64,000 nucleotides of DNA, from the NCBI GenBank assembly GCA_016946835.1, contig JACVTC010000001.1, positions 3,262,501-3,326,500 of the forward strand, in the 5' to 3' direction. This stretch comes from Neocallimastix lanati (nom. inval.). Lineage: Eukaryota; Neocallimastigomycota; Neocallimastigomycetes; Neocallimastigales; Neocallimastigaceae. Positions 38,376 to 51,454 of this stretch are shown here, piece by piece; position 1 is the first letter of the stretch; each line of letters starts with the position of its first letter. Below the pieces are notes generated by a model that was not told the origin of the DNA, searched no databases, and was given only the letters and a program-made list of their open reading frames with translations. A program made the position numbers and the translations under genes.

Positions 38376-40889
38376 AAAAACAACAACCAAAAGTTGTTAC
38401 TTATTATGAATAAATAATATTAAGTAAACAAATACATTAATTAAAACTGTAAATTCAATGAAAAAATATACCACTGTTTAAATTCTTATAATATTATTCT
38501 TTTTAAAGGATTTATAATATTATAAAAATTGAAAATTATTACTATAAGATTATTATTCTTTGTTTATATAATGATACTCTTATTAATATTATTAATATTA
38601 TTAATTGATTAATATATATTATTATTTGTTATTTATTATTTATTATCAATTATTTATCATTATTATTTAAAAAATTAAAATTTTGAACTTTTTTCATTTA
38701 TATTTCTTATAATTTAAAAAAATTTTTTTTAACATAATTTAAAACATTAAAAATAAAAATTAATTTGAATATTTTTTTAATTAGGATTATTACCATAAAC
38801 GGTATAAATAATTTAAATTTTTAAACTTTTTTTTTTTTTTCTTTAATTTTCAAAGAATTTTAATTCAATCTTGAAAATAAAAATTAAAATAATAAAAAAA
38901 TAAAATAAAAAATATTAATTTGATAATTAATTATATTTTAATTAGAATATTTTATTATCACTTTTAGAATGTATTAAAAAAGAACATTTTATAAATATTA
39001 AATATAGTAAATTTTAAATTTTAATTTTTTTAAAAAAAAATAATGACAAATTTAATATAAGATATTTTTAAATTAAAAAATATAAAAGGTTAAAAAAAAA
39101 ACTTCCAATTCGAATATAATAAAGATACTATATTTTAAATAAAATATTTATATTATTTAGCGACTTTTTTTTTTTTGTTGATAGTAATACGATATAGATA
39201 AAAAAATCTTTAAAGTAATATTTTTTTAATAATAATAATTATTAAATCCACTTTAGTATACAAATTATATATATCTTTTTATGAACATATCTTTTAAATC
39301 ATAAATAATAATTATTAACAGACTCATTATTAAAACATGATGTATATTAATAGAAACCGTTAATTTAAAGGAAAAATTAATAATTTAAAGTTAAAGTTCA
39401 GATATTAATATCAATAAAACGATGAATTAATATATTTTAATAATTAATAATGAAAAATATTTTGATTACCTTTAACAATTTATAATTAATAATGTATGTC
39501 AATTTTATCAAAAACTGATTCTATTAATTATTAATTGAATGTAGTATAATTTTTTTTTAAATACATTAATTAATTGCTAATTTGATGCATGTATTTACAA
39601 ATTCAAAATTTTAAAAATTTAATTTATTTTTATTTTGGATATTTTTAGTAATTTTTTCAGATTTAAAATAATAAAAAAGGAAAGTTTCTCTTTAAAATAC
39701 CAAAATAGAATTATTTATTATATAAACATTAAAGTTTATAATATGATTATATTTTACTTTTAATTTTTAATACTAATTTAAGCTTTTTTTTAACAATAAC
39801 TATTAAGTAGAGATTAAAAAAATTATAAATATCTATTTAAATGCATAATTGTCTTGACTTTCAAATATATTTTTATACTTTTACTTAACAATATGTATAA
39901 AATGATAAAAATTTAATATAAAATAATAAAAACAAAAAAATAATTGGATAAAAATAATTTTATATATGATCATTTAAAATTTAAATTTGAAATATTCATA
40001 ATTTTAGATTATAAAATTCATAATATAATATAATATATTATATAATATAAAATTATATAAAATAATATATAATATAATACTATTTGTAATAAACTTTAAA
40101 AATTTTAAAACATCATAGAATAATTAAAATAATTAATACATATATGAATTAATTATTTATTATTATTAAATTATGATTAACAACAAATTTTTTTATCAGT
40201 CTTTGCTATCTGGAACAATTCATAAAAAAAAAACAAAAAACATTTAAATTATATTTTTATTCGTTTATAAATTTATTTTAGTTTTTAAATTTATTTTGAT
40301 ATACACAATAATACAATAATTATTTCTCTTATAGTAAAGATTAAAAAAAAAAATATTTTTTTATATAAAATAAAATAAAATAAAAAGTATAATAATGATC
40401 ATATTAATAAAATAATATAAGAAATATTTCTGTAAATATTTCTATAATTTAATATATTTAATATACTTTATTCTTTTTATTTTATTTTCTATATTCTATT
40501 ATATATATATTTTTATTCATTCCCAATATATTTATGTTGAACTTAAATAATAAAACCTCTATATATAATAATTAATTTCTTATTATGTATAATAAGAATA
40601 ATAATAATAATTAAATAATAAATATAATAACTAATTATTATTAATATTTATATAACAACTTATAATTGTTAAATTGAATAATATTATTTATATACCAGTG
40701 ACAGTTTCTTTTTTCAATCAACAATATCAAAATATATAGATTTTTTTTTTTTTTATTTTATCATCAATTATTAAAGAGAGATTTATTTATTTAAATTTTA
40801 ATTAATAGTTATGAATAGAGTTAATTTTTTCTTTTCAAAATTATAGGCAAAGAAGAAACATATAAAAAATGGAGAAAGTTTTTCAATAA

Positions 40890-41192
40890 TAGATTATAAA
40901 TAATAAATAATATATAATAAATAATAAATAATATATAATAAATAATATATAATAAATAATAAATAATAAATAATAAATAATAAATAATAAATAATAAATA
41001 ATAAATAATAAATAATTAAATAAATAATAAATAATAAATAATTAAATAATAAATAATAAATAATAAATAATAAATAATAAATAATAAATAATAAATAATA
41101 AATAATAAATAATATAAATAATAAATAATAAATAATAAATAATGAATAATGAATAATAAATAATAAATAATAAATAATAAATAATAAATAAA
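40890..41192. repeat. (AATAAAT)n repeat array, ~300 bp
   Basis: More than 35 copies of a 7-base unit (aataaat), with tatataat variants at the left end and two tgaataa variants near 41143-41153. On the minus strand it yields a meaningless Ile/Leu/Tyr frame. Confidence 0.9.
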
Positions 41193-41384
41193 TAATACAA
41201 ATAGCATGAATAATAATATATAATTATTATTTATTTTTTCATTTTTTTATATTCATTTTATTTCAAAAAAACAAAAATATCAAAAAATTCTATTAAGAGC
41301 ATAATCATTTCTAAAGATTATGTATGGTAAATATAATGGAAAATATGGAAGAAATATAAAAATTCTTTAATATTCATTATTTAA

Positions 41385-41415
<31 letters not shown>

Positions 41416-43067
41416 TTCATTTTTAAACAAGAAAAAAAAAGATTTTCCAATACTATTAGTGGAAGTATTAAATATTCATATAATATTGATGCATTCTTAT
41501 AAAGAATTAAAAATTTAATTTTTTTATTCAGTATTTATTTAGTATTTTTATAATATATTAGAATAAATTCGAAAATGTATTTTATTATAGTTATAATTTT
41601 AATTTAATTAAAAAAAAATTCATATTATTATCTAATTTTTTTTTCTTTATTTTAACAAATTCCACAAAGTCCAAATTATTTTACTTTATATTGTTTTATA
41701 TTGAAGCATATATCTTATTTATTTAATTTTCTACATTCTTATATATAATTTAAAAATTTTATAATAAGTTTATATGTCCATTTATAGTAATCCACTTTTA
41801 TATAAATTTTCTAAATGTATTTTCCCTTTTTTTTTGAGCTTTTTTTTAATATAAAATTGTACCATAAAGTGTAATTTATTATATTTGATTTAGTTATTTT
41901 GCTGTTTTTAATTACTAACAAAAAAAGAATGTTCATAATAGACACTGATTTGTTAAAATTATTTAAATTCTTATATATTGAATATTTTAATTATATATAT
42001 TAATAATTTCTAATAAATATATTGTATAATATAAATAATATGTATTTATAATATAATAAAATAATTTGTTTAAAATTTAATTAAATCTCGAGATTTAAAC
42101 TTAAATAATGGTTTTATTTAAATATTATTTTATATAATTTGACTATTTTTTAAAATAAAAAATATATATATTAATATTATTTTATAATATAATTGGAATA
42201 TATAGTATTTTTATATAATATATGCATAATTATTAAGAAATTAATCAAGACTTTTGTGTTTATATTATTTTAATATAGAAGGTGAATATTGCATATTAAC
42301 TAAATAACTGATTACATTTAGTACTAAAAATATTGATAGACTATAAATCTTTATTATATTCTAATAAATGTAGTTATTTAAATTATCAATTATATTTTAT
42401 TTAATAGTAATATTTTATTTTATTTTATTTTATTTATTTATTTATTTATTGTTTTTATTATGAATTATTGCTTTTTTTTTTTATTTAAAAAAAAAATAGA
42501 TACACATATAAATATATTTAATTTTTACTTTTTTTTTGTCTTTGTTTTCTTTAAAAATCTTATATTTTCATTGAAAATTTGATTAGAAAAATTATAATAA
42601 TTTATTAATAATTATTGTTATAGTTATTAATTTTATTTTTTTTATTACTATAATATACATTCATATATAAATTCGATATTTGAATAATAGAATTTTTAGA
42701 TTTTTATCTAAAATATTTGAAATTAAAAAAAAAAAAAAAAAAAAAAGAATACTTAGTTTTTCCCTAAAATTTAATAAATACCTTTGAAAAGTTGTAAGAA
42801 CTAGTTATAATTTTTATATATTATTAAAAAATTTAAATTATAATACTTTAAATTTGAATTAAAATTTTATTCAATTGAATTGAAATACTATATTAATATT
42901 AAAATTTTTAAAATATATGAAAAGAAAGTTAAAGAATCACATCTGATAGAATTAAAATCCAATTTTATTTAATAATTATTGGAATTAAATGATATATATA
43001 ATACATATACAAAAATTTAATAATAATAATTAATTCTTTTTTGAAATATTTAATTTTAGTATTCAAA

Positions 43068-44033
43068 ATGCTTATGACCGCTCACAAGAAATCTGCTCAA
43101 AAATTACGTAAAAGACTTTCCCAATTTAGAGAAGATGGTTCAACACCATATACCAACATTATTGTTACTCCACGTATTGGGGCTTTTTCCAAGACTTATG
43201 TACCATTGGACGAAGCTCTTGAGTTTTACAACTTAAAAAATGTCATCATTCCAAAGAATAGACCATATACTTGGTCTAACAGTGTTGCCTCCTTTGATGG
43301 TGTTGCATCATTTAAAGAAGAAGGTGCTGAAGCTGCTGAAGAATTAGGTGGTAAAACTGACTTCAGATTATTAAACACTGGTTGGTCTTTAGCTGATGCT
43401 GTTTTAATTACTCCAGAGACTTTAAAGAATGAAGTAGAAGCTGCTTGTTATCCAAGATACGATGATCTTGTTAAGTACAGACAAGAAATCTTGGATAAGC
43501 CTCACTTCCCATACCAATGTATTCTTACTTATACAGGTAAAGTTGACCCACATCACCCAATCTTCTCAAAGAAATGTGTTCGTTGTGTCATCCTTACTTC
43601 TGAGACAGGTAAAGAAAATGTTGAAAAGATTTTTGCTGAAGCAATGGAAGGTCAACCAGAAGATGCTCCACTTAGGAGACCAAAGATTTTTGTTTTCCGT
43701 CCATCTGAAACTGGAAAAGGTCTCGACTTAAAACACGTTTTCGAAACTCTTCGTACCATCTTAAAGGTTAAGTTCCTTGATGTTAGTACTGGTGGTGGTG
43801 TTATTTCTCAACTTCTTCGTTTAAAGCTTTTAGATGAAGTTCGTATGACTACTAGTGGTCAAATTTGTGGTCCATACAATTCAGCTGGTCAATTACGACC
43901 AAAGACTTTCCCAGCTAATCGTAAGGATGAGGTTTTCACTGTTGGTACTACACCTTTAATTCGTAATAAAGCTCTTAGAATTAGAGATGATCTCTTCATC
44001 TTTACTCGTGGTACTGTTACTTATCGTCATTAA
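43068..44033 (+). CDS. RibD_C (DHFR-fold) pyrimidine-type reductase
   Basis: Single exon, 321 residues from the ATG at 43068; a second ATG is two codons later, and the longer frame from TTG at 43041 is rejected. From about residue 65 the protein follows the RibD C-terminal/RIB7 reductase fold. RPYTWSNSVASFDGVASF (65-82) is the family's RP.v....S.DG start. LADAVLITPETL (108-119) matches the substrate-site DA..vg..T block. PYQCILTYTGKVDP and VRCVILTSETG lie in the core. LDVSTGGGVISQLLRLKLLDEVRM (237-260) contains the cofactor-site GG and DE..l. Known members are NADPH-dependent reductases of riboflavin synthesis (RIB7/RibD) or bacterial homologues of unknown substrate, so the exact reaction is inference. 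The ~64-residue N-terminal extension has no recognised domain. There is no signal peptide. Codons are strongly biased to GGT, GTT, CGT, CCA, ATC and TTC, suggesting high expression. Confidence 0.8.
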   Translation: MLMTAHKKSAQKLRKRLSQFREDGSTPYTNIIVTPRIGAFSKTYVPLDEALEFYNLKNVIIPKNRPYTWSNSVASFDGVASFKEEGAEAAEELGGKTDFRLLNTGWSLADAVLITPETLKNEVEAACYPRYDDLVKYRQEILDKPHFPYQCILTYTGKVDPHHPIFSKKCVRCVILTSETGKENVEKIFAEAMEGQPEDAPLRRPKIFVFRPSETGKGLDLKHVFETLRTILKVKFLDVSTGGGVISQLLRLKLLDEVRMTTSGQICGPYNSAGQLRPKTFPANRKDEVFTVGTTPLIRNKALRIRDDLFIFTRGTVTYRH

Positions 44034-44844
44034 TTTATTCAAAAAAATGAAAAAAAAAATTTTTATATTACTTCTAATTCAAAAGAAGAAAAAAAGTATG
44101 AATAAAAAAAAGTAGAAAAAAAAATAATATTCTATTGATAGAAATTCTGAAAAATTAATTACAAAAGAAATAAAAAAAATTAAATTGAATTATTTATTTT
44201 AAAAGGGTAAGAACAATATGTATAAAAATTAATAAAATCAAATTTATTCAATGAGAAAAATAGTTAAATAATCCTTTTAAAATGCCTCTTATCTTTTTAT
44301 TATTTTTTTTTTAAAGATAAAAGAAAAGATGATTTCGAAAAAAAAATATTTATAAGTTAATATTTTTAGTATATATATAAAATTTTTATTTTTTTTAATA
44401 CTTTAATTTATTTTATAGAATCTATATAATATTTACTTAAGTTTTTTAATTTTTTTTAAATAAAAAATTTTAATATTTTTTCTTTAATTGAATGAATCCT
44501 TTATTTAAAGGAAATAAAAATATGTAAAAAAGAACATTAAATAAAATAATAAAAAAAAATGTACATTTTAGAATTTATTATTTGTATTTAAATAAATAAA
44601 AAATTTAAAATAATAATATTATTATTATAATATTTACTATATTAAAGAACATTATTAAAGAATTATATATATGTATATATATTTTTTTCTTAATTTTGTT
44701 TACATTTTATCTAAACTTATTTTATAGGGCTGTAAAATATTTTTTTTGTTTTTATTTTATTATACTCTATTTTATTTTTTACCAAATAATATTGTTTTTT
44801 AAAACTTTAAAAAATTATCTATTTCATTTAAATACATAACATTC
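44034..44844. other. 3' flank of the reductase gene
   Basis: A/T-only spacer with poly(A) stretches after the stop codon. No gene is seen. Confidence 0.5.
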
Positions 44845-45800
44845 CCCCTTAGAGACGTATCAGTCTCTATGGGATTCACTGAGGGAAGACCATCCTAATT
44901 CTCGTAGTATTAAGGGTGATGGTAAAAAATTCATACATTATGTAAATTTCCATTAAAAAAAGCTATTTATACTTTTATTGGGATAGAGATATAACGTGCC
45001 AGATTTGAATATAAATTCGATGTTTCGCGTTGCCAAAGCCTCTAATATGATTGAAGATGACTATCCATACCGGTTTGTTGTTATATAAAATATAGTAATC
45101 CTTGATAGGAACATTGATTTTCTAAATGCTATCTTTTCCATGAATTTCGAATGAAATATTTTAAGGATATTGAATTTCATTATGAAAAATTTTTTTAATT
45201 TCCAAATATTGTCCAATATCAAATAATAATATAAACACTGTTGTCAAAGGTATAAATAATATAGAATCAAATATTGATTCTGATAGTAGTAACGAAGAGT
45301 ATAATATTAATAATAATAATAATAATAGAAATAAAATTGTTAATAATAGAAATATTAGTGATAGTGAAAATAAAAGTATCGTTACTAATAATGTAGTGAA
45401 TAGATTAATTGTTGAAAATCGTGTTAATTTAAGTAATTTTCTGAATAATGAGTGTGTAAATATGTATGTGACATGTTACTGATTATATAACTTCCTTCTT
45501 GATGGAAGAGATACAGACATTATTGATTTAAATTATAAAAAGGAATGGGATATTTTGTTTAAGAACCAAATCATTTCTAGTGATTATTCAAAAACGCTAT
45601 ATTTTAGGGTGGCTCTTCCGAAAGTATAAACGTAAACTTGCCAGGAGCGTCGACGCTGAAAATTCAGTAAGACAGGCTAACAGAATGCCTCTGAAGGAAA
45701 AGACCATAATTTCTTTCAGATAGTCAATTCAAACACTAATCCGGAATAAGAATTCCTTTAAACAGAAATCTTATAATCTGGAGGTGAGGTTCAATGCATA
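44845..45800 (+). pseudogene. Coding-like relic, possible 5' part of the LINE
   Basis: Starts abruptly with G/C-containing sequence in an A/T desert. It contains a small inverted repeat (agagac gtatca gtctct at 44851-44868) and several broken plus-strand pieces: FRVAKASNMIEDDYPYRFVV at about 45020-45080, an Asn/Ser-rich stretch (NIESNIDSDSSNEEY) near 45260-45300, and KYKRKLARSVDAENSVRQAN at about 45622-45680. Frames shift repeatedly. Position and orientation, directly upstream of the LINE endonuclease/RT relic, suggest ORF1 or the leader of the same element. No domain is recognised, so this is inference. Confidence 0.4.
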
Positions 45801-46255
45801 TGAACTTTTTTCTGAATTTATTTATACACTTTATTATGAATATTACTTTAGGTACTTTTTTAAATTTTTTAATATACTTCTGATATTTAAAATTCTTTAT
45901 ACACTTTTTTATAAAAAATAATTATTTTTATTAATATTTTCATTTCTTCACAATAATTATATGGTAAAAAATTTTTAAATTTCAACAGAAAACCATAAAA
46001 AAATAAAACTCAGTATTATATGAAATTTTTTCAATTAAAACTAATTCACTAATAACATGTTTTTTTTTTTTTTTTTTTTTTTTAATTAGGTTACAAATCC
46101 GAGTGAAATAAATACAATATAAAAAAATATTTCTAAAAAAAAGACTAAAGCGAAGACTTTATTTTTATTTTTTTATTTTTTTAATTTATTTACTAATTTT
46201 TTTAGTTTATTTTTATAGTGTTTTTTTTATTAATATAGCTTAGTTTTTATTTTGA

Positions 46256-48235
46256 AATGTCGGCTATACATAGAGGTCTGAGACGTTTTGGTTCTGATCA
46301 TAAAAGAATTGTTTTAATTTTTATTTATGACCTTGAATCTTAGACTGGAAGTAGACTATGGGAGTTCTTAAGTAAAAAAAATATCAAATTTGAACGAAAT
46401 TATTTAGGAATTGTTAAAACATTGTATTAATATGAAAATCTAGTTAACTACTTCATCCTAAGAGTTAACTGTAATAATAATATAGATTATTTGAAAGTTA
46501 TTTTTATGATGACAAAACACTTACCTGTTAAAAGAGTAAATTGGAAGATTACTTCAGCTACTTGCACATTTAGCAATATAAATTATAATAGGACTAAGAA
46601 TTATTTTGAACCCACTATTCCTATTTCTAATAGTCTTCTGTATGCTAATCCCTTAATCCCTTTTAGAATACTCAATATTTTAATTTCTATATTAGCTGGA
46701 ATATTAATGGATGGAACTCTGAAAAACTTAACGAACTTACTCATTTTAATTCAATTTTTAATCCTATTTGTATTTGTTTTCAAGAAGTTGGTAATAGTTC
46801 ATTCCTGAATTCTTTCTCTTATTTCTATCCAATTCACAATTATTACAGAGAAGTATCGAAACGTGCAGACATGAAAGAAAAAAAATCTCTGAAATATGAG
46901 GCTTTTATATTGGTATTCACAATTCCTGCAAATTAACTAATGATAATTTAGAATACAAATATATACTCTCAGTAAATATAGCTTCCTTTTGGGGTATAAG
47001 ATATGTTCATTATAAAATATTTATATCTCTAGCAAAAAACAAAAAAACTCAATAGATAAAGTGAAAAATAAATTTGGTAATTGACTCAAGAATCACCAGA
47101 AAACATTTCTGATGTTGTTAGTGATTTCAATACGACCAAGCAGCAACTTAAAGATCTTATTATAAGAATTTCTTCTCAATGGTTTGTTTTGGATATAGTT
47201 GGTCACCAGTTTACTTGGTTTAATAGAGGAAAGAATTCTTGTTTTGACTTTAGAGTTATTAATAATAAATTAAGAAATTATTGAAAAGAAACACTAAACA
47301 ATTCTTCTTCTCTTCAGGAATTATGGGACATTAGTCAACCAATATCAATTTCAGAAATTCATTCTACTATTTTTTCAATGAAAAATAACAAACCATCTGG
47401 TCCTGATGATACGCCAATAAAATCATTCTGAGAGTAACACTTCTTCTCAGAATGATTTAAATCATTAAATTACTAATTTCATTTGTGAAGAATGTCTATT
47501 TTATTATTATTATTTTATAAAATTTGGGATGGCGATTTTCCATGATAAATGGAATTCTGCTTCTATTGTTTCCATTTTTGAGAAAACGGATCTTTCAGAT
47601 TGTAATAATTACTGTGATATTTCACCCATAATATAGGATTAAAGATTCTGTCAAAAATTGTTACTTAAAGAATTTCGGACAATACTTTTTCTCATTGAAT
47701 TATTAGACAAGAACAATTTGGTTTTAATTTACTGGTAAAAAGAATTATAATTAATGTTAATGCTCATAATACTATTATAATATTATTATCTATATTAAAT
47801 ATTTTTTTTTCTATTAATTTTATTCGATAAAGTAGAATTTTTTTGTTTACTTGTCTCCATTTGTCAAATAAGAAAACTAATGATCAATTTTCCTTTCTTG
47901 ATGTTCTTTATCTTAAAAAGTTTATGATTCCGTTCTAATTTATAATATACTTACATATATTAATAATATTGATGTTCACGGTAAATACCTTCAGTTCATT
48001 ACTAATCTATACCTTACTTTGAAAACTCATACAAATCTTAATAACAAACTTTCAAAAGAATTTTCAATACATCGTGGTGTTCGCCAAGGAGCATTTCTTA
48101 TCACCTATTTTATTTAATATTTTTATCAAATGGCATATTTGATAAATGGAAGAGATATGGTGTGATTACTGAAAATAAAAAGTGGTGTGGCTGAGGAGGC
48201 CATTTCTTCCTCGAAACTCTTAACATAGTTTTTTA
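46256..48235 (+). mobile_element. Decayed non-LTR (LINE) retrotransposon: AP-endonuclease and RT remnants
   Basis: Plus-strand fragments follow the order of a LINE ORF2. The endonuclease start is ISWNINGWNSEKLNEL at about 46690-46737, then ICFQEVGN at about 46772-46795 with the catalytic-site Glu. VVSDFN at about 47094-47111 and GHQFTWFNRGKNSCFDFR at about 47200-47254 are later endonuclease motifs. Reverse transcriptase follows: MKNNKPSGPDDTPIKSF at about 47379-47430, then a W..ASIVSIFEKTDLSDCNNY block at about 47553-47615, LDVLYLKK at about 47898-47921, and HRGVRQG plus a shifted LSPILFNIFIKW at about 48071-48133. The YxDD active-site box is not recognisable. Frameshifts and stops separate nearly every block, so it is dead. 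The 3' end fades near 48235. No poly(A) tail or target-site duplication can be told apart from the A/T background. Confidence 0.85.
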
Positions 48236-49014
48236 ATATTAATGAAAAAAAAAAAATTTATTATTAAAAAAGTTTATTCTTAGTTTAAAAAAATACATAA
48301 AGATAATTTATAATATTTATATTTAAAATATTATAAATAATATTATTTATAAAATATTAAAACTAATATTAATTAAAAAAAGTTTTCATATAATATATTA
48401 AACTATTAAGAAATCTAAATTTAAATTATTAATAAAGACTTATTTATTAAATATTATAATTTAATTTATATTATTTTTATTTTTTATGATAAGTTTTACT
48501 TTATCAGAATTGATTTAATAAAATAAAAAAAGTATTTTTTTTTTTTTTTGTTAATAAACGTGTAAATCTTTAAATTAGTTTCAAAATAAAAAAAGAAAAA
48601 TTCTTAATGAATAAAACTCAAAACTTTATTATAATATTTTTATTAATTGAATTTATTTATAATATATAAAGTTATATATTTTATATTTTGTTTAATGAAA
48701 TATATAATTATATTTACTTATTTATAATTTTATATAATTTAAAATTAATATGGAATATGTCATTATTTATATATATTCCTAAATAAATAATAATTATTAT
48801 TGATATTGATAAATTGAATAATAAATCAATAAAAAAATTAATAAAGTTATATACTTTATTCATGAAATAAAAAAACAATATTATCTTTTTTATATCATAT
48901 GATTATATACTTTTCAATTTAATTTACAAAATAATATAAATAAATAGAACAAAAAAACAATATATGTATATAATTTTTTTTTATTTTATATTTTAAATGT
49001 TTTTTTTTTTATTC
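48236..49014. other. AT-rich spacer
   Basis: No gene or distinctive repeat visible between the LINE relic and the TOA2 relic. Confidence 0.5.
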
Positions 49015-49586
49015 TTTTCCATCATCAGTAGCTTATTTCCCTACACAAGCTATATCTTTAATTTTATTTGCATGTCTTGATTCATTTTCAAATCTAAAGA
49101 TTGGGTTAATAACTAAAAAAGACTATACATTATCGTAAAATCTATAAGAATCAAGATGACACTTTAATTATTTTTATAAATAAATTTGAATTATATTTTC
49201 TATCTATTTTAAATTATTTAATCTTATTTAATCTTATTTTAAAAAAAAAAAAAATATTAATTATTTTTATTTAAATATTTTTATATCTTAAAACCAGCTT
49301 TATATTTTACATTTTTTTTTGTTTTTGCAAAGCTTACGCAGTACTTATATCAAACTGTTATTTTAAAGAAAAAAATAATTTTTATCATTAATAAGTTTCT
49401 AGCAATAATTTTATTTTTTAAAATGAAACATAATAATACATAATAAATAATATTTTTTATAATATTTACTCTTAAAAGTTTATTTTCTAGTTAAGGATCA
49501 ATTAAACAACTATTAATAATTTCATCTAATGTATCTGTAAGATTAATTCCAATAGAACTATGTCAATAAAGTTATTAATTAGTCAT
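49015..49586 (-). pseudogene. TOA2: TFIIA gamma subunit (TOA2-like) pseudogene
   Basis: On the minus strand, ATG at 49584-49586 is followed by two stops and LY, another stop, then HSSIGINLTDTLDEIINSCL plus IDP. This is the N-terminal helix pair of the TFIIA small subunit, a general transcription factor that stabilises TBP on the TATA box. After an intron-like gap, a poor middle piece lies at about 49320-49370. The C-terminal beta-barrel part then reads HLDSYRFYDNV-stop-SFLV at about 49165-49110, where TAG (49123-49125) stands in place of the conserved Trp TGG, followed by NPIFRFENESRHANKIKDIA and CVGK to a stop at 49033. At least four in-frame stops occur and splice sites are unclear, so the copy is dead. 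A functional copy must exist elsewhere because the subunit is essential. Confidence 0.85.
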
Positions 49587-51454
49587 TTTGACTTTATATA
49601 TATTTTAATTTTGTTTGTTTTATTTTGTTTTGATTTGTTTTTTATTTTCATTATTAATATTGTTTTTATTTTTATTTTTATTTATTTATTTATTTGTCTG
49701 TTTATTTGATTTTCATATGGGTGATATTCAAATGAAATTGAAAAGTATATTTTTGTGTAATTAATATAATATACATATATCTGTATTTACTTTGGTCAAA
49801 TTTATAGATGTAAATTGTATACTTTATTTTTTAAACTTTAAAATTTCAAATTAATATATTATATACAATTATAATATACTGTTTGTAAAAAATTAAAAAA
49901 AGTATATTATAAATATATATAAAATATAAAATGTATTATTAATTTGAATTTTTAAAGTTCAAAAAAAAAATAAATATAATAAAAACAATTATTTTTATAT
50001 GTTCATAAACAATATAATATAAATTCTTATTATTCATATGATTAAATATTATAATTTTTTTTTTATTTCATGTAATGTATTATCAAAATTTTTACAAAAA
50101 ATTTTCATATAATTCATTTCATCAAATTGAATAACAAATAGTTCATAAGAAATTCATTATTTTTGTAATATTTTTAAAAATAACTTCCAATTTAATTTAT
50201 TTTTATTATTTTAATAATTTAATTGATTTAGCAATCATTTAATTATATTATACATCTTTCAAAGTAAAATCATAAAAATTTATTAAATTCATCAATATTT
50301 ACTTTATAAAACCATTTCATTTTGATTTTCACGAAGTTTAAAGTATTGAATAATTATAAATATAATATTCATTACTATTTAATTCCTTTCTTGAAAAGAT
50401 TATTTTAAATTTAAATGATTGGCTAAAAATTTAATTTAAAATATTATATAATATATGTCAAAAACAAACGTTTTTTATTTTAAAATTTAAATTAAATTTT
50501 ATTATTTTAATTTATTTTAAAAATAAAAATAATAATTGTTTTTGATTAATAAAAAAAGAAAATGATTTTTTTTTGTAAAATTGTAATATAAATAATAATA
50601 TAAGCTATTAAGAAGGTGTTTTTTTTTTTGTCTTGTTTATTAAACTATTAAATAATTTTTCCTTTTCTTCTTCCTTTAGTATTATAAATATTTTATTCAA
50701 TATATAAGTTGTTTTGATATTAATATTTTCATATTTTATCTTTTTATTTAACTAATGAATTATATTTTTAATATAAAAATAAAAACACGTGTATGCAATT
50801 TAAACGGAATATTAAAAAAAATTTTTTTTAATTTATAAAAAATTCATAAAAAAACTAAATAAAGTTGATACACCAAAGTTATATTATTAATTTTTTATTT
50901 TTATTCAGTTTTAATTTTAGAAAATGAATGTCTTTCTCATTTATATTTTGATATGTACTAGTAATTTTTTTTAAAAAATCTCTAAATATAAATAAATAAC
51001 ATTAATATTATTATCATTTTGATTATATATTTCATCTTAAAAAATAATCAATACAATAATATGCTATTATTATTAAAATATAATAAATTTAAAAATATTT
51101 TGATAAACTAGTTTCATTCAGAAATTTACAATAATATTATATATCAATATACTTATTAATCAATAATTAACTAATGTTTAATTAATAATAATAATAATTA
51201 ATAATAATAATAATTAATAATAATAATAATAATCAGTAATAATAATAATCAGTAATAATAATAATAATAATAAGAGAAACATATTTATTATTTAATATGT
51301 CACATATTTTTATAATTAAATAATTAATTGTCTAATAAGTATTTGTATTAAAAAAGCATAATTAACGAACATAAAACAAATCAATAATTTATATTTTATC
51401 ATTTAGTTATATTAATCCAATTCAGTGAAAAAAATATTTATAAATAAACCAAAG
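49587..51454. other. AT-rich spacer upstream of BRL1
   Basis: No gene seen. (AAT)n with CAG interruptions lies at about 51183-51273. The ..aattcag at 51419-51424 just before the BRL1 start may be the 3' splice site of a 5'UTR intron. Confidence 0.5.

Larger units (their letters stand above)
31270..43067. other. Gene-poor AT-rich region
   Basis: About 11.8 kb with no supportable gene. It holds upstream-flank homology to the Cys-repeat cluster (32.5-33.1 kb), a 14-bp palindrome at 32600-32613, tandem repeats at 33.0-33.2, 34.2, 36.9 and 40.9-41.2 kb, and a 52-A run at 35803-35854. Two codon-like scraps are listed separately or as findings (33.86-34.03 and 35.58-35.71 kb). Just before 43068, a taattttag could be the 3' end of a 5'UTR intron. 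Confidence 0.55.

Noticed and set aside
41016-41207. 63-codon Ile/Leu/Tyr frame on the minus strand
   Set aside because: It is the translation of an AATAAAT repeat array.
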